Origin: Sphingobium sp. B2D3C
Lineage (GTDB): Bacteria; Pseudomonadota; Alphaproteobacteria; Sphingomonadales; Sphingomonadaceae
Reading direction: 5' to 3'
DNA length: 64,000 nt
NCBI RefSeq assembly: GCF_025961835.1
Contig: NZ_JAOQOK010000001.1
Span: 3,380,001-3,444,000, forward strand
The notes beneath the pieces are model-generated. The model had not been told where the DNA came from and did no database searches. It saw only the letters and a program-made list of their open reading frames with translations. The position numbers and the translations under genes are program-made. This document shows, piece after piece, positions 33,653-42,257 of the stretch. Every line of letters begins with the position of its first letter. Position 1 is the stretch's first letter.

Positions 33653-34038
33653 TGTTCAATCACATCTTTGTCGGAACGAATGACCTGGAGAGAGCGCGGC
33701 AGTTTTACGATGCCGTGATGGGGGCACTGGGGCACGCCAATGCCGCCGCCCCGGACGCGCTGCTGCTTTCTTATCGCTGCGGCGAGCAGGGCTTCGCTGT
33801 CAGGGCGCCCCGCAATGGCGATCCGGCAACCTTCGCGAACGGCGGCACGATCGGCTTTCGGGCGCCAAGCCCGGAACATGTCGATGCGTTTCATCGTGCC
33901 GGATTGGCCAATGGAGGGGTGGACGATGGCGCGCCTGGCACGCGGCCGGGCAGTTACGGCCAGCCATATATCGCCTATCTGCGCGATCCCGACGGCAACA
34001 AAGTCTGCGCGACCTGGAAAGCTTCCTGGAAGGACTAG
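33649..34038 (+). CDS. VOC superfamily (glyoxalase-like) protein
   Basis: This 129-residue protein begins MMFNHIFVGTNDLERARQFYDAVMGALGH and ends YIAYLRDPDGNKVCATW, the two beta-alpha-beta-beta-beta modules of the VOC fold. His4 in FNHIF and Glu/Asp positions could bind a metal. The ATG at 33649 overlaps the dioxygenase stop (ATGA), so the products are probably made together. VOC proteins of this size are often lactoylglutathione lyase-like, but the substrate here is unknown. Confidence 0.87.
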   Translation: MMFNHIFVGTNDLERARQFYDAVMGALGHANAAAPDALLLSYRCGEQGFAVRAPRNGDPATFANGGTIGFRAPSPEHVDAFHRAGLANGGVDDGAPGTRPGSYGQPYIAYLRDPDGNKVCATWKASWKD

Positions 34039-34058
34039 TCGCGCCGGTGCGGCTGCCG

Positions 34059-34865
34059 TCAGAGCAGCGAAGACGCCGCCTGTTCGATCTCGATCGCAGC
34101 CTCCTGCAATGGGCCAAGCAGATCGGCCACCAGCCGGCCCAGGGACGCACTGCTGACCGAGGCGGCTGCGACAATCGAAGCCGCCTGAACCCCGCCCAGC
34201 GACAGGGGGACGGCAATGGAGCGTTGGCCGAGGAAGATCTCCTGATCGTTCAAGGCATAGCCTTTGCTCCGCGCCTCTTCCACATCGGCCTTCAGCGCTG
34301 CGGCACTGGAAAGGGTGTTAGGCGTGAAGGATTGGAAGTCCCAGCCCTTCAGGCGCTCTGCCAAGACGTCCGGCGCCAATCCGGCGAGCAGGACCTTGCC
34401 GGGCGCCGTCGCATAGGCCGGCAGTCGCGCGCCGACATGGACGTAAAAGGGCTCGATCGGCTTATGCGTGCCCCGCGCGATGTAGACCACGTCGCGCTCG
34501 TCCAGCACCGTGATGCAGCACGTTGCATTCAGCCTGCGCGCAAGCTGGGTGAGAAGCGGTTTCGCGATGGCGGCGAATGGCTGCGACGAGAGATAGGAAA
34601 AGCCGAGTTTGAGAACCCGGGGGGTGAGGCAGAACCGGCCTTCGTCGGCTACGGCATAACCGAGCTTCTCCAGGGTCCGCAGAATACGGCGGGTGGTTCC
34701 CGGCGTGAGCTTGAGCTCCCGTGCAATCTGACTCAAGGTCCAGTCAGGATTGTCCGATCCGAACAACTCCAGGACGGCTAGCCCTTTTTCCAGCGAGGGA
34801 ATGAAGTCGTCATCCACCGCGCGCGCGCCCTCCTGCTCCCCGGTCTGCGTTTTCGATTTGGCCAT
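34059..34865 (-). CDS. IclR family transcriptional regulator (PcaR/PobR-like)
   Basis: This 268-residue protein has an N-terminal winged helix (about 22-80) with FIPSLEKGLAVLELF and TLSQIARELKLTPGTTRRILRTLEKLGY, as in PcaR, PcaU and PobR. A GAF-like effector domain follows, with YVHVGARLPAYATAPGKVLLAGL and YALNDQEIFLGQRSIAVPLS. Such regulators respond to aromatic acids or beta-ketoadipate. The gene is convergent with the VOC gene and divergent from nothing; the 16-bp CCGG palindromes nearby are candidate targets. The ATG at 34865 is chosen by family length. Confidence 0.92.
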   Translation of the reverse strand: MAKSKTQTGEQEGARAVDDDFIPSLEKGLAVLELFGSDNPDWTLSQIARELKLTPGTTRRILRTLEKLGYAVADEGRFCLTPRVLKLGFSYLSSQPFAAIAKPLLTQLARRLNATCCITVLDERDVVYIARGTHKPIEPFYVHVGARLPAYATAPGKVLLAGLAPDVLAERLKGWDFQSFTPNTLSSAAALKADVEEARSKGYALNDQEIFLGQRSIAVPLSLGGVQAASIVAAASVSSASLGRLVADLLGPLQEAAIEIEQAASSLL

Positions 34866-35053
34866 GTTCAATATTCCGACTTTTTCGCGGGGAATGATGC
34901 TGCTCTGCTTTCCACGGCTGGCGGTCAGAATCAAGCTGACGCCCTTAGCCGATCCTGCATGGCGGACAGAGCCAGAAGCAGACAGGGCCGCCGGCGCCTG
35001 CCGACAGCCCTGTGTCGCTTTGGGGTAAGCCGAATGCTCGGCTCAGCGCATTA

Positions 35054-37588
35054 TTAGAAGCTCTTCTCCACAGTCAGGTAGAACTGGCGCGGCGCCGCCG
35101 GCTGCGCGTTGGTGTAGGCCGCGCCCAACGCCTGGGAGTCGAACACGTTATAATAATAAACCTTGTCGAACAGGTTCGTGGCTCCCACCGCAATCGAGAA
35201 GTCATATTCGTCGTTGTCGTAGGTCAGGCGGGCATTGAAGACCGAACGCGCCGGCATAAGGTCATCAAAGGTGGTCGACGTGCCGGACACCACCTGGCTC
35301 GATTCATAGATCCAGTCCACCCGGGGCGTGATCGATCCGGCCAGTGACGGAAGCTCCGCCGTGTACTGCACGCCCGCATTCGCCGTCCAGAACGGCGAAT
35401 TCTGCCGACGGTTGACTGCGCGCTCCCGAATGTCGGGCGCCGTCAGCTTGGTGTACCCCACCGAGCCATTGATGAGCAGGCCATCGACGGGATTGATGGT
35501 ATACTCGGCTTCAAAGCCGCGGATTTTTGCGGCCTGATTACGATAATAGGTCCGTCCGAGGCAGGTAATGCCGGTGCCTGCCGCCACGACCGCACCGCAG
35601 GTGGTCGACCCCGCAGGGCCTCCCGCGAGTGGGACGAGCGTGCGATTTCCGGGCACGGGCTGACCATTTGCGTCCAGCAGGGCCTCGGATCCTGAAATCG
35701 AAGTCGGGCGGTTCTTGAAGTCGGTATAGAAGGCCGCGAGATTCAGGCGCACACGACGATCGAAGAGATCGAGCTTGGCGCCGATTTCGTAGGCGATGTC
35801 GTCATTGCCATCATATTGCGCGATCTGCGAGGGCTGTTGCGGGCGCGGATCGAAGCCGGGAAGCGAGTTGCCGGTCGCAGCGGACACATAGATGAGCGCG
35901 TTGGACGCCAGCTGATAATTGACGCCGGCCTTCCAGTCGAACCGCGTCTGCTGCGGAACGACGTAAAAGACCGTGTCGCTGGCGCTGGGCGAGGTGTCGA
36001 GGACGTTATAAAAGTCGACGACCTTCTTGTCGTCTGAATAGCGCAGGCCGCCCACGAAGCTCAGCGCTTCGCCAAATGGCCGGATCGTGGCGTTGGCGAA
36101 GACTGCCTTGCTCGTCGGGTTGAACTCAGAATCGATCAGCCGCTGGAAGGAGCTTTGGGGCGAGATGAAGGCGGCGTGCTGTGAACCATCGGCCGTGAAG
36201 TAGAAGCCGCCCACGACCCAGTCGATGAACGATGACTTGCCGGACAGGCGCGCTTCGGCCGTCCAATATTCCTCCGAGAAGGTATTGGACCGCAACACGA
36301 CATTGAGCGGCGAGCCATCATCGTCATAGGAATGGGTCTCGACCATCTCACGATGGGCGACCACCGCGAGGAAATTGATGTCGGGATTGATGTCCCAGCT
36401 CATCTTGGCTGAGACGCCCCAGTTCTTGAGGTCGATGAACGGCGAAAAGCTGGCGCCGCCGCGTACGGCCACACCATTGATCCGCAAGCCATTATAGAAT
36501 GTGTTGCCTGGGATGACCGTGCCTGCGGCGATGGGATCGCTGAAGCTGGCATAGGTGCTATAGGGATCGCCCGTCAGGAAGCGCGTGTCATAGGCCAGAC
36601 CCAAGGTGTTGGCGGCGGACACGACCGTCCCGGACACCCGGTTGTTGATGATCCCGACGATGCTATCGGCGTTGTTCTCGCTCGTATCGCGGATATAGTC
36701 GCCCGTCACCGTGAACCGCAGATCCTCGGATGGCTTCCAGAGCAAGGACCCCCGGTACGCCTGCACATCTTCGCCGCCCTGATGGCCGACGACGCAATCC
36801 TTGGGCGTGAACCCGGCGGTCGGCATGTTGAGGGTCGAGGCATAAGGCAAGGAGCCCGATAGCGCAGGCGTGCCGCGCGCGCGCATCTCGCAGGTGAAAT
36901 CGAGGATCTTCTGATAGCCCGTCCGTTTCTTCGAAAGCGCAGAAACGGAGAGGGCGAGCTGCTCGTTCAACGGCAGATTCAGCGAGCCGCGGAAGTCCAT
37001 GCGGTCATAGGATCCCGCCGTGATCTGAATACGCCCATAAACATCGCTGGTGGAGGGCTGCTTGCTGATGATGTTGACGGCACCGGCAAGCGAATTCCGC
37101 CCAAACAGGGTGCCCTGCGGGCCCCGAAGCACCTCGATATGCTCGATATCCAGAAGATCGAAGTTCGACCCGAGCAGCGTCGGGAAATAGACGTCGTCGA
37201 GATAGAAAGCGACGACAGGCTCGCTGGCGAGGCTCGTGTCCCGATTGCCGATCCCCCGGATCGTCGCGTCGATACCGGGCCCGAATGCACCCTGCGACTT
37301 CCGGAATTGCGTGTTGGGAACCACAGCGGTCAGTTCGCCGACGCTGGTGATGCCCTTCTGCTCGATCGCCTCGGCCGTGACCGCGGTGATGGCGATCGGC
37401 GTATCCTGCAAGTTCGTCGACTGGCGCGTGGCAGTAACCACGATGTCCTCAAGGCCGCCTGCCCGGCTGTCCTGTGGCGTCGCTTGCGGGGCGGCCGATG
37501 CCGATCCAACCTGCGCGCTTGCCGGCCCTGCTAACAAAGCGAGAACCAGCGCTGCCGAGCTTATGGTTGCCAATTCCAGGTTTTTCAT
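35054..37588 (-). CDS. TonB-dependent outer-membrane receptor 2
   Basis: This 844-residue protein has a signal peptide (LATISSAALVLALLAGPASAQ), a plug beginning LEDIVVTATRQSTNLQDTPIAITAVTAEAIEQKG and containing EVLRGPQGTLFGRNSLAGAVNIISK, and a barrel ending RQFYLTVEKSF. The QNLQDTP-type plug and length match the FecA/pesticin-type receptors common in sphingomonad catabolic islands, where several import aromatic acids. A CCGG-type palindrome lies 73 bp upstream. The substrate is unknown. Confidence 0.94.
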   Translation of the reverse strand: MKNLELATISSAALVLALLAGPASAQVGSASAAPQATPQDSRAGGLEDIVVTATRQSTNLQDTPIAITAVTAEAIEQKGITSVGELTAVVPNTQFRKSQGAFGPGIDATIRGIGNRDTSLASEPVVAFYLDDVYFPTLLGSNFDLLDIEHIEVLRGPQGTLFGRNSLAGAVNIISKQPSTSDVYGRIQITAGSYDRMDFRGSLNLPLNEQLALSVSALSKKRTGYQKILDFTCEMRARGTPALSGSLPYASTLNMPTAGFTPKDCVVGHQGGEDVQAYRGSLLWKPSEDLRFTVTGDYIRDTSENNADSIVGIINNRVSGTVVSAANTLGLAYDTRFLTGDPYSTYASFSDPIAAGTVIPGNTFYNGLRINGVAVRGGASFSPFIDLKNWGVSAKMSWDINPDINFLAVVAHREMVETHSYDDDGSPLNVVLRSNTFSEEYWTAEARLSGKSSFIDWVVGGFYFTADGSQHAAFISPQSSFQRLIDSEFNPTSKAVFANATIRPFGEALSFVGGLRYSDDKKVVDFYNVLDTSPSASDTVFYVVPQQTRFDWKAGVNYQLASNALIYVSAATGNSLPGFDPRPQQPSQIAQYDGNDDIAYEIGAKLDLFDRRVRLNLAAFYTDFKNRPTSISGSEALLDANGQPVPGNRTLVPLAGGPAGSTTCGAVVAAGTGITCLGRTYYRNQAAKIRGFEAEYTINPVDGLLINGSVGYTKLTAPDIRERAVNRRQNSPFWTANAGVQYTAELPSLAGSITPRVDWIYESSQVVSGTSTTFDDLMPARSVFNARLTYDNDEYDFSIAVGATNLFDKVYYYNVFDSQALGAAYTNAQPAAPRQFYLTVEKSF

Positions 37589-37660
37589 CTCAGTCTCCCT
37601 CGGGCGAATTCTAGCGAAACGGAGACCCTCTCGCCGCCCCTCGCGATGCTCGCCATATTT

Positions 37661-37676
37661 CCGGATATTTTTCCGG
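37661..37676. promoter_or_regulatory. CCGG-type palindrome upstream of TonB receptor 2
   Basis: CCGGATATTTTTCCGG has exact arms CCGGA and TCCGG and differs from the site at 32685-32700 at only two positions. It sits 73-88 bp before the receptor start codon, a reasonable operator or activator location. Confidence 0.6.
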
Positions 37677-37873
37677 TTAGCGATCTAGCGCGCATTTTCG
37701 GCAGCTGCAATCCTAATAATCGGCGAATTCCAGAGGAATTTGGTGGAGGTGCGATGTATCTATTTTGTAAAAATGAGACAGGAGTGCGATGAGTCGGGCG
37801 ATAAAATAAGTGATCAACTACAGATATGTCTTGTATACATGTATGATCTCGCTGAGAGAGTTCATGTATATGT

Positions 37874-38944
37874 TTATCGATCTACGACAATTTTCAGATG
37901 TTTTCCGAAGAATGGGAGGACTTCTTTTTGCAGTCTTTCCGGAACTTTACTGCTGTGATCGCCCGGATAAATGTCCAGTTGATTGCTTATAGCATAGTTA
38001 TCTAGGTTTTTATGGAGCTCGGTTGCTGCGGTGACGATCGTGTCCTGATCGCCGACGTCGATGCCAATGGCGCGATAGGTCCTGAGAGCAGCGACATACT
38101 GGTCGATGAAACTGAGCGGGGCATTGGCTGCGCGCTTGGCCATGATCGCCTCGCGCGACTCGCCCTGTTGCGTAATCGGCAGATCGACAAAGAGCGGCGG
38201 CTTCGCCGGATTGGGCGAGAAGGCCGCCGCGGTCGCAAGTGGCCCTGCATATTTGAAGGGAAGCCCCCGGGCTGCCTGAGGGGATGCAAGATCGTTGATC
38301 TCCCTCACTTCTTTTGCGGTCAATCCCTGCGTTCCGAGAGCGCTCAGGCAACAGGGCGACATCATGTAGAGAACGCCAAACCGCCCTGGGCGCTTCATGC
38401 CAATGCGCGCGACGCCGTAGCCGCCCATGGAATGCCCCATCAAGCCACGCGCGGCCGCCTCTGGAATCGAGCGGAACTCCCGGTCGATATAGGCAGGCAA
38501 TTCATCCGCAATGAATGTCTCGAAGTCGCCGGTGACAGTAGAACTGCCATAGAAAGATCCGCCATACTCATTGCTCCCATCGGGGAACACGACAATGACC
38601 TCCGGCACTCCCGCAGCAAAAGCTGCAGCGATCCGCCTGGCCGCATCGAGTTTCTGCATCCAGCTTGCCGCATCGATGGAGAAGCCGTGCAGGGCGTAAA
38701 CCACGGGGTATCGCCGCTTGATGTCGCGGCCATAACTCGGGGGAAGAACGACAAAGACCTCGCGCTCGGCGGAGGTCCCCATAAGATTGCCGGCAATGGC
38801 TTGTGATTGGATCAGCCGTCGCTCTACCCGAACCTGGGTGTTGGGGGCCTCTGCACGGCTTGCGATAGGCGGAGAGGCGGGCGCGGCGCCGGCAGCCACC
38901 GAGGCAGTGACAAGGCCAAGGCCACCCAACAATCGCATCTTCAT
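37874..38944 (-). CDS. Exported alpha/beta hydrolase, esterase D-like
   Basis: This 356-residue protein has a signal peptide (MRLLGGLGLVTASVAAGAAPA). The core resembles Esterase_D/feruloyl esterase enzymes: REVFVVLPPSYGRDIKRRYPVVYALHGFSID, VVFPDGSNEYGGSFY and nucleophile elbow GLMGHSMGGYGVARIG (Ser about 190). The acid and His are probably in DVGDQDTI and YPGDHSSKV. It could hydrolyse a hydroxycinnamate-like or other ester in the periplasm. The ATG at 38944 is preferred over 38992. The last about 40 codons lie in unusually AT-rich DNA. Confidence 0.85.
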   Translation of the reverse strand: MKMRLLGGLGLVTASVAAGAAPASPPIASRAEAPNTQVRVERRLIQSQAIAGNLMGTSAEREVFVVLPPSYGRDIKRRYPVVYALHGFSIDAASWMQKLDAARRIAAAFAAGVPEVIVVFPDGSNEYGGSFYGSSTVTGDFETFIADELPAYIDREFRSIPEAAARGLMGHSMGGYGVARIGMKRPGRFGVLYMMSPCCLSALGTQGLTAKEVREINDLASPQAARGLPFKYAGPLATAAAFSPNPAKPPLFVDLPITQQGESREAIMAKRAANAPLSFIDQYVAALRTYRAIGIDVGDQDTIVTAATELHKNLDNYAISNQLDIYPGDHSSKVPERLQKEVLPFFGKHLKIVVDR

Positions 38945-38989
38945 ATCTGTATCCTCTCTGATCGTCAGGCCAGGAGCGGTTGTCACGGC

Positions 38990-39392
38990 CATCTCTCTGC
39001 ATCTTGGGCTGGTTCGACGCAGCGTTGCACGATCACTTTAAACATATGTTTACATGTTTTATCGGTCAAGCAATGCTTGCCTTGACGCCCTTCGCGCGGT
39101 CACGTGGCCGGCCTGCGGCGCTGGTCAGAAGCTTGGGGAGTGTAATTCCTCTTGGTCAGGAGCTAAGGTCGCCTCATGCCCGAACCCGGCCCAATCCCAA
39201 CATAGCCAACATGCGCGGTGAATGACCCTGATTTGGGCACCGCGGACTTCAATCAGCGTCAGCGTGCGACCCAGCGGAGCACGGATTTTCACCATTTAAA
39301 TCGCCGCCGATCATGGGGTCTCCACTCGGCTCACCGCGCTGGAAGTATTTGATTAACATCGCGTCCCTAGCCCGGTCGCTAAGGAGCCTGCC
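38990..39392. promoter_or_regulatory. Upstream region of the esterase and BLUF genes
   Basis: This 400-bp stretch holds no gene I can support. AAACATATGTTT (39040-39051) is a perfect 12-bp palindrome about 96 bp before the esterase start and could be an operator. Close to the BLUF gene, GGAAG (39341-39345) and CGTC (39362-39365) are 16 nt apart and approximate an EcfG promoter. Confidence 0.35.
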
Positions 39393-39803
39393 ATGCATCG
39401 CATTTTATATATCAGCACTGTCCGTCGAACGCTTTCGGATGCGGAGCTCGATGAAATTTTGGTTGCGTCCCGACGTAATAACCGGCTCGCTGATATAACG
39501 GGCTTGCTCGTGGTCGGGAATCGGCGCTTCCTCCAGGTTCTCGAAGGCCCGGAAGATGCCGTCAACTCGACGTTCGCGCGCATTTCTAGGGATCAGCGTC
39601 ACTATGCTGTGGTCCAACTGAATAACAAGGCAATCGCGGCACGGTCGTTCGCGCGTTGGGAGATGGGATTTCAGCGGGGTGGCGACGTCAACGAGGGCTC
39701 GACCCTTGAAGAGCAGGTGGCAAGCTTGCTTGAACCTGTCACCGACGCAAATTTGAAAGCCTATTTCAGCGGTTTTGCTAAATCCCATAGTCAGCCGGCC
39801 TGA
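39393..39803 (+). CDS. BLUF-domain blue-light photoreceptor
   Basis: This 136-residue protein is essentially one BLUF domain: RILYISTVRR (conserved Tyr6), ASRRNNRLADITGLLVVGNRRFLQVLEGPEDAV (Asn and the flavin-switch Gln of FLQVLEG) and FARISRDQRHYAVVQL. WEMGF carries the Trp/Met region of beta-5. BLUF proteins bind FAD and change a hydrogen bond network upon blue light. No output domain is attached, so it must act through a partner protein. RBS AAGGAG lies just upstream. It is monocistronic. Confidence 0.92.
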   Translation: MHRILYISTVRRTLSDAELDEILVASRRNNRLADITGLLVVGNRRFLQVLEGPEDAVNSTFARISRDQRHYAVVQLNNKAIAARSFARWEMGFQRGGDVNEGSTLEEQVASLLEPVTDANLKAYFSGFAKSHSQPA

Positions 39804-40051
39804 GAAACCACCAACATTCGTCATTAGCGGATCCAAGCTCAGGAACCACCCGCATGTTTCCTCATAGGAAGCCCAATAGTCATCTTGGGCGCCGACGATT
39901 GACACTCATCGTCCAATCCTCAGTTGGAGCAGAGCGCGGCCTCCATGAGAGCAGAATGCCTCGCAACCATGGCTTGGCCGCCGCGACATTTCTTCGTCGC
40001 GCTCAACTCAGGCCGTCCAGCGCTGCTCCACTAAACCTCATTCGCGTCCGC

Positions 40052-42253
40052 CTAAACCGCCTTCGGTAAGCGCGAGAGATGCTTGTCCAAGGTCATCGGA
40101 TAATCGCGCAGCCGCACGCCGGTGGCATTGTAGATGGCGTTGGCGACCGCGGCTCCCACGCCGCAAATCCCCAGTTCCCCAACGCCTTTCGCCTTCATCG
40201 GCGTGGACCAAGGGTCGGTGGTATCGAGGAAGATGACGTCCTGATGCGGGATGTCTGCATGGACCGGGACCTCATAACCCGCGAGGTCGTGATTGACGAA
40301 GAAGCCGAACCGCTTGTCGACCACGAGTTCCTCCATCAGTGCGGCGCCTGCGCCCATGGTCATGGCGCCGATCACCTGGCTTCGCGCTGACTTGGGATTG
40401 AGGATGCGACCGGCATCGCACACAGCGAGCATTCGCCTGATGCGGGTTTCGCCCGTGAAGGCATCGACCCCGACCTCCACGAAATGACCAGCGAAGGTGG
40501 ATTGCTGCGCCCGGTCGGCAAAGTCGTCGGCATAGTCGATGCCATCTTCGGCAATGAGCTCCCCATCGCGCGCAGCGTCGCGCAGAGGCACGGCGCGATC
40601 GCCCGAGCGGACCTCGCCGTCGGCAAACGTCACATCCGCATTGTTCAGCCCCAAGCGCGCCGCCACCTGGTCGCGCATCTTGATGCAGGCGGCATAGACG
40701 CCAGCCGTCGAGTTGGCCGCGCCCCATTGGCCGCCGGAGCCGGCTGCGGCGGGGAAATCAGAGTCGCCTAATTTCACGATGACGTCACCTAGGTCCACGC
40801 CCATCATCTCAGCGGCGGTTTGGGCGATGATCGTGTAGGTGCCGGTGCCGATATCGGTCATATCGGTCTCGACGGTGACCTTACCGTCGCCCGACAGCCG
40901 GACCCGTGCCGCGGATTTGGTCAGCTGATTGTTACGAAAGCCGCCGGCCACGCCCATGCCGATGAGCCAGCGGCCCTCACGCACGGAGCCGGGGGCCGTC
41001 TTGCGCTTGTGCCATCCGAAGTGCTCCGCGCCGGTCCTGAGGCACTCGACGAAATGACGCGCCGAAAAGGGACGCTCGGGCTTCATCGGATCGACCTGCG
41101 TATCGTTCAGGATACGAAATTCAACCGGGTCCATCCCCAGCGTCTCGGCCATTTCATCCATGGCGATCTCCAGCGCCATCAGCCCCGGCGCTTCGCCAGG
41201 CGCGCGCATTGCGTTGCCTTCCGGCAGATCGAGCTGCGCCAGCTTCATAGCGACTTCCCGGCTTTCCCCCGCGTAGAAAAGCTTGGTTTGCTGGACGGCG
41301 GTCTCCGGTTCGCCATCCGGCAGATTTCCCGAAATGCTCTCGTGCGAGATCGCAAGAATGCGCCCGTCCTTATTCGCGCCGATCCGGATATGCTGCAGCG
41401 TCGCGGGTCGATGGGTCGTGTTATTGATGATGATCGGCCGCGTGAGGGCCAGCTTCACCGGCCGCCCGACCGTTTTGGCCCCCAGCGCCGCAAGAACAAC
41501 ATCGGAGCGCAGAAACAATTTTCCGCCAAAGCCGCCCCCGACATAGGGGGAATCGAGCCGCACTTGCTCGGGCTTGAGCGATAGGGCCTTTGCAAGGTCG
41601 CGCTTGCCCCAGGCGATCATCTGGTTCGACGTCCAGACGGTGAGCTTCTCGCCCTCCCACGCGGCGATGGTGGCGTGCGGCTCCATCATCGCATGGCTTT
41701 CGTCCGGCGTGCTGTAGCGCTGGTCGAGCTTGACCTCAGCCTTGGCGTAGCTGGCCGCAAAATCGCCGGCTTTGTTGGTCTCGTCCTCGTCCGGAACGGG
41801 CTCGGCCCGGGACGCCTCGCGCTCGAGATCGAATTTGCCGTCCTGCCGGACATAATCGACCTGAATCAGCGACGCGGCCGCGCGGGCCTGCTCAAAGGTC
41901 TCGGCGACCACGAGCGCAATCGCCTGATGATAATGCTGGATTTCGGCTCCACCGAACAGGTTGGCGGTGTTCTGGCCGCCGAGCGGAAGCGGCTTATGGT
42001 CCAGCGTGGTGATGATCGAGAGCACGCCAGGCGCGGCCTTGGCGTCGACCAGATCGAACGACCGGATCGTCCCCTTGGCGATGGCCGCGCCGACGACGAA
42101 GCCATAGGCCTGGTTCGCGGCGACCTCATGCCGCTCATGGGCATAGGGTGCGCGCCCCGTCGTCTTGAGCGGCCCGTCGATGCGATCGGTGGACTTGCCG
42201 ACGACCTTGAGCTGGTCGATCGGGTTCTGGGTAGCGGGAGCATCGAACTTCAC
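40052..42253 (-). CDS. paoC: Periplasmic aldehyde oxidoreductase, molybdenum-binding subunit
   Basis: This 733-residue protein matches the 732-residue E. coli PaoC. It has YAHERHEVAANQAYGFVVGAAIAKG, the molybdopterin-binding YVGGGFGGK and NAMRAPGEAPG, GSGGQWGAANSTAGVY and the catalytic Glu of KGVGELGICG. It oxidises aromatic aldehydes to acids with the molybdopterin cytosine dinucleotide cofactor. The GTG at 42253 gives the family length; the open frame extends to 42544 but reads into paoB. It starts 4 nt after the paoB stop. Confidence 0.92.
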   Translation of the reverse strand: MKFDAPATQNPIDQLKVVGKSTDRIDGPLKTTGRAPYAHERHEVAANQAYGFVVGAAIAKGTIRSFDLVDAKAAPGVLSIITTLDHKPLPLGGQNTANLFGGAEIQHYHQAIALVVAETFEQARAAASLIQVDYVRQDGKFDLEREASRAEPVPDEDETNKAGDFAASYAKAEVKLDQRYSTPDESHAMMEPHATIAAWEGEKLTVWTSNQMIAWGKRDLAKALSLKPEQVRLDSPYVGGGFGGKLFLRSDVVLAALGAKTVGRPVKLALTRPIIINNTTHRPATLQHIRIGANKDGRILAISHESISGNLPDGEPETAVQQTKLFYAGESREVAMKLAQLDLPEGNAMRAPGEAPGLMALEIAMDEMAETLGMDPVEFRILNDTQVDPMKPERPFSARHFVECLRTGAEHFGWHKRKTAPGSVREGRWLIGMGVAGGFRNNQLTKSAARVRLSGDGKVTVETDMTDIGTGTYTIIAQTAAEMMGVDLGDVIVKLGDSDFPAAAGSGGQWGAANSTAGVYAACIKMRDQVAARLGLNNADVTFADGEVRSGDRAVPLRDAARDGELIAEDGIDYADDFADRAQQSTFAGHFVEVGVDAFTGETRIRRMLAVCDAGRILNPKSARSQVIGAMTMGAGAALMEELVVDKRFGFFVNHDLAGYEVPVHADIPHQDVIFLDTTDPWSTPMKAKGVGELGICGVGAAVANAIYNATGVRLRDYPMTLDKHLSRLPKAV

Positions 42254-42257
42254 GGCA

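Noticed and set aside
34866..34900. Possible autoregulatory site just before the IclR gene (ATTCC...GGAAT)
   Set aside because: The arms are far apart and the 16-bp CCGG pattern is not reproduced; too weak to list.
37740..37958. 72-codon frame in the AT-rich zone next to TonB receptor 2
   Set aside because: It overlaps the esterase 3' end, and its composition and lack of a ribosome site suggest chance.
38980..39225. Possible remnant of an insertion element (frame ending in NPNIANMRGE)
   Set aside because: The ending looks unlike random sequence to me, but I found no terminal repeats, target duplication or transposase motif.
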